Shown piece by piece: positions 6,711-10,353 of a stretch of DNA of 10,353 nt. The stretch covers positions 1-10,353 of the forward strand of contig JBILRW010000042.1 in NCBI GenBank assembly GCA_044372405.1, in the 5' to 3' direction. Numbering within the stretch: the stretch's first letter is position 1; every line of letters begins with the position of its first letter. Source of the DNA: CANGYM01 sp044372405. GTDB lineage: Bacteria > Pseudomonadota > Alphaproteobacteria > JAJTHO01 > CANGYM01. Under the pieces are notes generated by a model, which saw nothing but the letters and a program-made list of their open reading frames with translations, did no database searches and was not told the DNA's origin. The translations under genes and the position numbers were made by a program.

Positions 6711-7181
6711 ATGGAAAAATACCCCATGACCCTGGCGGGTTATGAAAAGCTGCAGGTGGAGCTTCGGACGCTGAAAACCGAAGAACGCCCCGCTGTCATC
6801 ACCGCCATTGCCGAGGCCAAAGAACACGGTGATTTAAAAGAAAACGCCGAATACCACGCCGCCCGCGAACGCCAGGGCTTTATTGAGGCCCGGATCAAGG
6901 ATCTGGAGGGCAAAATCAGCCGCGCGGAAATCGTGGACCCCAAAAAGCTTTCCGGCGATACCGTGACCTTTGGGGCCACGGTGACGGTGGCGGATGATGA
7001 CGGCAACGAAGCCACCTATCAAATCGTGGGCATGGAAGAATCGGATTTATCCCAAGGCCGCCTGTCCAGCACCGCCCCCCTGGCCCGGGCCCTGATCGGA
7101 AAAAAATCTGGTGATTATGTTGAGGTCCCCGCCCCTGGCGGCGTGAAGGGGTATGAGGTGGTGCGGGTGGTGTTTGTCTAA
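6711..7181 (+). CDS. greA: Transcription elongation factor GreA
   Basis: Binds the RNA polymerase secondary channel and stimulates cleavage of backtracked RNA 3' ends. The 156 residues have the family length. An N-terminal antiparallel coiled coil (about 8-75) carries HGDLKENAEY at 39-48 with the catalytic-tip acidic residues Asp41 and Glu44. A C-terminal FKBP-like domain (about 80-156) contains GATVTVADDDG, YQIVGMEESD and IGKKSGDYVEV. I prefer the ATG at 6711 (MEKYPMT, the usual alphaproteobacterial opening). AAGGA at 6698-6702 is 8 bases from it but only 2 bases from the in-frame ATG at 6705. The gene follows lpd by 40 bases and precedes the glycosyltransferase by 3 bases. Confidence 0.96.
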   Translation: MEKYPMTLAGYEKLQVELRTLKTEERPAVITAIAEAKEHGDLKENAEYHAARERQGFIEARIKDLEGKISRAEIVDPKKLSGDTVTFGATVTVADDDGNEATYQIVGMEESDLSQGRLSSTAPLARALIGKKSGDYVEVPAPGGVKGYEVVRVVFV

Positions 7182-7184
7182 GTC

Positions 7185-8225
7185 ATGAAAATTTTGCATC
7201 TGAGCAGTGGTGACCATGTGCAGAGTGGTATGCATACGGCTTTGTTTCAGGTTGTTTCGCTCATTCGTCACAGTGGTTTTTCGCATGCTATGGTATGTGG
7301 AAATCTTACTGCCGCGAATGCAACAAAAGATCAAATGGATCAAACGCTGGTGGGGACGTTTTACACGCCGCTGTTGGATTGTGGTTCCTATGTACGGTTT
7401 CAACTGTTTTTGCGGGCGTTTCAGCCGGATTTGATTCAGGTTTGGTCCAATAAAATTGCCCGTTTTTTATGGCCGAAACCCCGTTGTCCTGTTGTGACGT
7501 ATTTGGGTAGTCACCCGGATCGTCGTCGTGCGTGCCGGTTGCAGGCCACCACGGATGCCTTCATCGTGCCCTCTGAGGATATGGAAATGGATCTTCGGCA
7601 GAAGGGCTTCGTCCATCACCCTGTTCATGTCATGAAACATTATGCGGATACAACAGGGGCATCGCCCTATTTTCGACATGATTTTCTTGGGGGTGAGGCC
7701 CCTTTGATCCTTGCAGGGGGACGACTGGTTCTGGATAAGGGATTTGATCTTTTGCTGCAGGTGTGTGCCAAGCTGCAATCTCCCTTTCACCTACTCATCG
7801 CCGGAACGGGGACAGAGGAAGAGACGTTAAAAAAGATGACGTCCTCCCTGAGACTGGAAGATAAGGTTACCTTTTTAGGGTGGCGAGATGATTTTCAGCG
7901 TTTGTTGGCAACAGCAGATATCGTGGCCATGCCCTCCCGTTATGAGCCCTTTGGGTTGGTGTTGCTCGAGGCCATGGCCCAAAAATCAGCGGTTGTTGTG
8001 TCAGATGTATCCGGCCCCAGAAGTATTTTAGCCCATAATGATGGAGCGGCCATCATGTTGCCCCTTGATGATCAGGCCGCTTGGGTACGATCCTTGGAAG
8101 CCCTATTAACACATCAACAGGATCGACAATATCTTGCAAAATCGGGATATGACTATGTTCGTCAACATTATGGTATCGAAAAAGCCAGGAATGATTTGAT
8201 GGATTTTTATCAACGTTTGGTTTAA
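7185..8225 (+). CDS. GT4-family glycosyltransferase
   Basis: GT-B fold glycosyltransferase of CAZy family GT4 (the RfaB/WcaL-like 'group 1' set), which moves a sugar from a nucleotide donor to a lipid or glycan acceptor, often for LPS or capsule. The 346 residues have an N-terminal acceptor domain opening MKILHLSSGDHVQSGM (1-16). The C-terminal donor-binding domain starts with ILAGGRLVLDKGFDLLL (175-191), then LLIAGTGTEE (203-212), KVTFLGWRDD (227-236) and ADIVAMPSRYEPFGLVLLEA (244-263). Glu254 and Glu262 form the E-x7-E motif. No signal peptide or membrane helix is seen, so it probably acts at the cytoplasmic face. Donor and acceptor cannot be told from sequence. It begins three bases after the greA stop with little ribosome-binding sequence, suggesting translational coupling. 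Part of its coding region (7395-7460) recurs as a diverged fragment at 8343-8408. Confidence 0.93.
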   Translation: MKILHLSSGDHVQSGMHTALFQVVSLIRHSGFSHAMVCGNLTAANATKDQMDQTLVGTFYTPLLDCGSYVRFQLFLRAFQPDLIQVWSNKIARFLWPKPRCPVVTYLGSHPDRRRACRLQATTDAFIVPSEDMEMDLRQKGFVHHPVHVMKHYADTTGASPYFRHDFLGGEAPLILAGGRLVLDKGFDLLLQVCAKLQSPFHLLIAGTGTEEETLKKMTSSLRLEDKVTFLGWRDDFQRLLATADIVAMPSRYEPFGLVLLEAMAQKSAVVVSDVSGPRSILAHNDGAAIMLPLDDQAAWVRSLEALLTHQQDRQYLAKSGYDYVRQHYGIEKARNDLMDFYQRLV

Positions 8226-8235
8226 GCCATAAAAG

Positions 8236-8342
8236 AGCCTTAATATCCTGGAACACCGCTTTGTGGGCGAGTACCCCGAATGGTCCCAGGCCCGTTTTTT
8301 GGATCTTTGCTGCGGCACGGGGGCGGTGGGGCTTGAGGCCTG
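8236..8342 (+). pseudogene. Internal fragment of an rsmD-type methyltransferase gene
   Basis: An open frame from about 8236 encodes NILEHRFVGEYPEW (from 8242) and then ARFLDLCCGTGAVGLEA (ending at 8340). In RsmD, which methylates guanine-966 of 16S rRNA, the N-terminal RPTSDRVRE element is followed by 'slFNILEHR' and then by S-adenosylmethionine motif I 'VLDLFAGTGALGLEA'. This fragment carries exactly those two elements in that order and nothing before or after them. There is no start codon or upstream signal. The sequence breaks at about 8341-8343 into a different gene fragment in another frame. It is therefore a broken piece, not a functional gene. The intact rsmD starts at 10265 and is cut at the window edge just before this region, so the fragment may be a partial duplicate of it. 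Confidence 0.75.
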
Positions 8343-8408
8343 CGCTTTCAACTGTTTTTACGATCGTTTCAGCCTGATGTGATTCAGGTGTGGCTCAATA
8401 AAAGTGCT
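8343..8408 (+). pseudogene. Diverged fragment of the adjacent GT4 glycosyltransferase
   Basis: These 66 bases align without gaps to 7395-7460 inside the glycosyltransferase gene, with 55 identities by my count. Translated in the corresponding frame the fragment reads RFQLFLRSFQPDVIQVWLNK against RFQLFLRAFQPDLIQVWSNK in the intact gene. Several changes are synonymous or conservative, which suggests it derives from a paralogue that was under selection before it was broken, rather than from a recent copy. The frame differs from that of the preceding rsmD fragment, so the two do not form a fusion protein. Similarity ends at about 8408, directly before the promoter region of the zinc-chaperone gene. 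Confidence 0.75.
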
Positions 8409-8412
8409 ATTA

Positions 8413-8457
8413 TTGCCCTCAGCGTTATGTTATAATGTAACTCAATAATGAGGGCAA
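8413..8457 (+). promoter_or_regulatory. Zur-like operator over a -10 box, inside an inverted repeat
   Basis: GTTATGTTATAATGTAAC (8424-8441) is symmetric at 14 of 18 positions and resembles the proteobacterial Zur box, whose core is TGTTATA followed by TATAACA. The left half fits better than the right. It contains a perfect TATAAT (8431-8436), so binding would block a promoter for the GTPase gene starting 126 bases after the site. No good -35 is visible at 16-18 bases upstream. The whole is flanked by a perfect 9-base inverted repeat, TTGCCCTCA (8413-8421) and TGAGGGCAA (8449-8457). Zinc repression by Zur is known for ZigA/YciC-type genes. Its action here is inferred. The palindrome could also be partly an accident of the -10 sequence. 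Confidence 0.5.
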
Positions 8458-8566
8458 GGTTTAAGTATGGTGAATTGAGAAGTACGAACATTACGAAACA
8501 TCAAAGTCTTTCGATGGATGCTTTAACGCAAAGAACAATACTTTATTGTCACGATGGAGAAAAAAA

Positions 8567-9781
8567 ATGACCACCCTACCTGTTACGGTTCTTTCTGGCT
8601 TTCTTGGGGCTGGGAAAACAACGCTTCTCAAGCATATCCTAAACAATCGGGAAGGCCGTAAGGTTGCGGTGATTGTCAACGATATGAGTGAAGTTAACAT
8701 TGATGTCGCCCTTGTTGCCGGAGATCCTGTGGGTGTATCGCGCACACAGGAAACCCTGGTGGAAATGTCCAATGGCTGTATTTGTTGCACTTTACGCGAT
8801 GATCTTTTGAAAGAAGTGCGGGCTTTGGCTGAAACAGGACGATTTGACTATCTGGTCATTGAATCAACGGGCATTTCTGAACCTCTCCCGGTGGCCGCTA
8901 CTTTCAGTTTTCGGGACGAGCACGGAGAAAGCCTTTCAGATGTGGCCACTCTGGATACGATGGTCACAGTGGTTGATGCTTCTCATCTTTTAAAAGATTA
9001 TTCCAGCCAAGATTTTTTAAGGGATCGCGGGGAATCTTTGGGGGAGGATGACAACCGCCCGTTGGTTAACCTGCTGGTGGAGCAAATTGAGTTTGCCAAC
9101 GTGATTGTTCTTAATAAAATTGACTGCATAGATACCCACGAAAAAGAAACCGTTCTAAAAGTCATCAAGGCCCTGAATCCTGTGGCGCAAGTGGTTGAGG
9201 CAGCCCATGCTCAGGTCTCCTTATCCACGGTTCTTGGTACGGGTCTTTTTAAGGAGGGAGAGGCAGAAAACCATCCTTTGTGGGCGCAAGAACTGTACGG
9301 ATTTAAAGATCATAAGCCAGAAACTCAAGAGTATGGGATCAAAAGTTTTGTTTACCGTGCGCGTCATCCTTTTCACCCCAAACGTTTGCACGATTTTATT
9401 CAAAAGCCTTGGCCTGGTGTGCTGCGGGCCAAAGGATTTTTTTGGCTGGCCACAAGGCCAGAATGGGTAGGCGACCTGCATCAAGCCGGTGCTGTGATCC
9501 AAACACAAGCCATGGGGATATGGTGGACGAATATTCCCAAAGAACGCTGGCCCCAAGAGCCAGAATGGAAAGCGCATCTGAAAAAAAACTGGGATCCTGT
9601 CTATGCAGATCGTCGTCAAGAATTGGTGTTTATTGGCACGGATTATGATGAATCCTGGTTGAGACGGGAACTGGATGCTTGTTTGATCCATGAGGGGGCA
9701 ACCAAGACTTTCGATGCCAAACGCTGGGCCACTCTTCCGGATCCTTTCCCCGTCTGGCAACAAGAGACACAAGCGGCATGA
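8567..9781 (+). CDS. zigA: COG0523 GTPase, ZigA/YciC-type zinc metallochaperone
   Basis: G3E-family P-loop GTPase of the COG0523 (CobW-like) group. ZigA and YciC members deliver zinc to client proteins under zinc limitation. The 404 residues show Walker A in SGFLGAGKTT (10-19), the metal-binding CICC motif with Cys71, Cys73 and Cys74, ESTGISEP (99-106) and the guanine-specific NKID (183-186). The CobW C-terminal domain is also present (about 255-375), with YGIKSFVYRARHPFHPKR and a GFFWLATR block at 290-297. The full-length match to ZigA, including DRGESLGEDD (153-162) and the closing LPDPFPVW, favours this subgroup over CobW of cobalamin synthesis or nitrile hydratase activators. A GGAG at 8556-8559 sits 7 bases before the ATG. 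The Zur-like palindrome upstream agrees with zinc repression. The neighbouring Fur-box gene downstream suggests a metal-response locus. Confidence 0.92.
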   Translation: MTTLPVTVLSGFLGAGKTTLLKHILNNREGRKVAVIVNDMSEVNIDVALVAGDPVGVSRTQETLVEMSNGCICCTLRDDLLKEVRALAETGRFDYLVIESTGISEPLPVAATFSFRDEHGESLSDVATLDTMVTVVDASHLLKDYSSQDFLRDRGESLGEDDNRPLVNLLVEQIEFANVIVLNKIDCIDTHEKETVLKVIKALNPVAQVVEAAHAQVSLSTVLGTGLFKEGEAENHPLWAQELYGFKDHKPETQEYGIKSFVYRARHPFHPKRLHDFIQKPWPGVLRAKGFFWLATRPEWVGDLHQAGAVIQTQAMGIWWTNIPKERWPQEPEWKAHLKKNWDPVYADRRQELVFIGTDYDESWLRRELDACLIHEGATKTFDAKRWATLPDPFPVWQQETQAA

Positions 9782-9791
9782 TACCTCTAAG

Positions 9792-9824
9792 GCCTTGCCA
9801 AATATAAGGCGCAAATCCCTTTTT
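9792..9824 (+). terminator. Weak hairpin after zigA
   Basis: GCCTT (9792-9796) pairs with AAGGC (9806-9810) over a 9-base loop, and a T5 run follows at 9820-9824 after a 9-base gap. The stem is short and the T run is distant, so intrinsic termination would be inefficient at best. Confidence 0.25.
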
Positions 9825-9842
9825 GATAATCCATAAGGAGGA

Positions 9843-9872
9843 TTGATATTGAGAATCATTATCAATTATATT
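9843..9872 (+). promoter_or_regulatory. Fur box and overlapping promoter
   Basis: GATATTGAGAATCATTATC (9845-9863) matches the classical 19-base Fur consensus GATAATGATAATCATTATC at 17 positions. A promoter TTGATA (9843-9848), 18-base spacer, TATATT (9867-9872) would have the Fur box across its -35 and spacer, the usual arrangement for iron repression. The start codon of the next gene is at 9941. A strong AAGGAGG at 9835-9841 lies just before the box and could instead serve a short TTG-started frame, which would place the box inside a coding region. The consensus match is directly visible, and binding by Fur is inference. Confidence 0.65.
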
Positions 9873-9940
9873 GACATCCCCCCCAAGAGACCTTTATTTT
9901 GTCTGTCCGTCAATCGTATTGTTTTTTTGAGTGTTCTGCC

Positions 9941-10237
9941 ATGTCTTCAAACCCTGGTTTCTCTTTTTTAGATCTTGTTGAAAAGACGTTTCATCCTTTT
10001 CGGGAGGCTTTGGAGAAGGGAATGCGGCTGGAGGGGCCCCGTACCCATCTGGCAGAGGTTTTGGGCTGGGAAAGGGCTTTGCGGCTGTGGTATCCGGATT
10101 GGTTTCGGGCTTTGCCTGTGGGGGAGATTGACAAAGAAGATTTTCAAAGGCGCCTTAAAAAAATTGATCCATCAAAACCCTGGTATTCGGCGTACTGTTT
10201 TGGCCAGTCTGTCTGTTTTGATCCACTTGTTGAGTAA
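9941..10237 (+). CDS. Unrecognised 98-residue protein behind a Fur box
   Basis: I do not recognise this protein. From the ATG at 9941 it has 98 residues, no signal peptide and no membrane segment. It is rich in aromatic residues and arginine: LGWERALRLWYPDWFRALP at 41-59 is a likely amphipathic helix with four tryptophan or tyrosine residues. A Lys/Asp/Glu-rich helix follows (61-75), then a tail with WYSAYCFGQSVCFD holding Cys86 and Cys92. An in-frame TTG at 9899 would add 14 residues, but the stretch looks non-coding and the ribosome-binding sequence at either start is weak. The Fur box at 9845-9863 implies expression under iron limitation. It lies between the zinc chaperone and rsmD, 27 bases before rsmD, so read-through into rsmD is possible. 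A metal-stress role is suggested only by context. Confidence 0.7.
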   Translation: MSSNPGFSFLDLVEKTFHPFREALEKGMRLEGPRTHLAEVLGWERALRLWYPDWFRALPVGEIDKEDFQRRLKKIDPSKPWYSAYCFGQSVCFDPLVE

Positions 10238-10264
10238 CATCTTTGTAAATTAAAGAAGATAACC

Positions 10265-10353
10265 ATGCGCATCATCGCCGGCCAACATCGCGGATTACGG
10301 TTGGAATCGCCCCCCGGGTCCACCATTCGCCCCACGTCGGATCGGGTGCGGGA
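10265..10353 (+). CDS. rsmD: 16S rRNA (guanine966-N2)-methyltransferase RsmD, N-terminal part
   Basis: Methylates N2 of guanine 966 in helix 31 of 16S rRNA during 30S assembly. Only the first 29 complete codons lie in the window and the gene runs off the right edge. MRIIAGQHRGLRLESPPG followed by IRPTSDRVR is the characteristic RsmD N-terminus (RIIxGxxRGrxL and RPTSDRVRE). The start ATG at 10265 is preceded by AAAGAAGAT, a modest ribosome-binding site. The S-adenosylmethionine-binding motifs lie beyond the window. A fragment carrying the segment expected next in RsmD is present at 8236-8342. Confidence 0.92.
   Translation, partial: MRIIAGQHRGLRLESPPGSTIRPTSDRVR

Noticed and set aside
8226..8408. 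A functional small methyltransferase gene between the glycosyltransferase and zigA
   Set aside because: There is no start codon or ribosome-binding site, only motif I of the fold is present, and the sequence switches into a glycosyltransferase fragment in another frame.
9221..9865. 214-codon open frame on the minus strand
   Set aside because: Antisense to the C-terminal half of zigA, which is clearly the coding strand. It has no recognisable domain.
1..10353. CRISPR array, tRNA or rRNA gene, transposase, toxin-antitoxin or defence island
   Set aside because: I looked for regularly spaced repeats, tRNA TTCGANTC arms, rRNA-like sequence, DDE motifs and paired small genes on both strands, and found none.

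Overview
The window looks like the chromosome of an alphaproteobacterium. The prolyl-tRNA synthetase is the short form without an insertion editing domain that is typical of that class. The SerS, UbiK, Lpd, GreA, ZigA-type GTPase and RsmD sequences also fit. GC content is mixed. Most housekeeping genes are moderately GC-rich, while one unknown gene (4472-5044) is clearly AT-richer. Gene order is scrambled compared with what I know of free-living relatives. Several gene remnants and long G/C homopolymers suggest a rearranging, partly decaying genome. I cannot place it below class level.

Layout. At 1-252 there is no intact gene, but the minus strand holds a C-terminal scrap of a MutT-type Nudix hydrolase. 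At 253-3071 a minus-strand operon runs ubiK - serS - proS, tightly packed, with a 4-base ATGA overlap between ubiK and serS. A short divergent promoter region (3072-3124) separates it from plus-strand yihY and birA, which overlap. BirA lacks its C-terminal domain. A CRP/FNR-like palindrome lies in its last codons, upstream of an unknown AT-rich gene (4472-5044). After a palindromic spacer come lpd (E3 of the 2-oxoacid dehydrogenases), greA and a GT4 glycosyltransferase that starts 3 bases after greA.

The stretch 8226-8566 has no intact gene. It holds an internal rsmD fragment fused to a diverged 66-base copy of part of the adjacent glycosyltransferase. A Zur-like palindrome overlapping a perfect -10 box follows. 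That site sits in front of a COG0523/ZigA zinc-chaperone GTPase (8567-9781). Downstream, a near-consensus Fur box (17 of 19 bases) precedes an unrecognised 98-residue protein (9941-10237). The true rsmD begins at 10265 and runs off the right edge.

How the genes relate. Most genes are translation, transcription or central-metabolism housekeeping. The right-hand third reads as a metal-response segment: a probable Zur-controlled zinc chaperone next to a probable Fur-controlled unknown protein. I found no CRISPR array, tRNA, rRNA, transposase or recognisable defence system. The items most worth following up are the chimeric rsmD/glycosyltransferase remnant, the two metalloregulator-like sites with the orphan protein, and the homopolymer tract at the start of the unknown gene at 4472.
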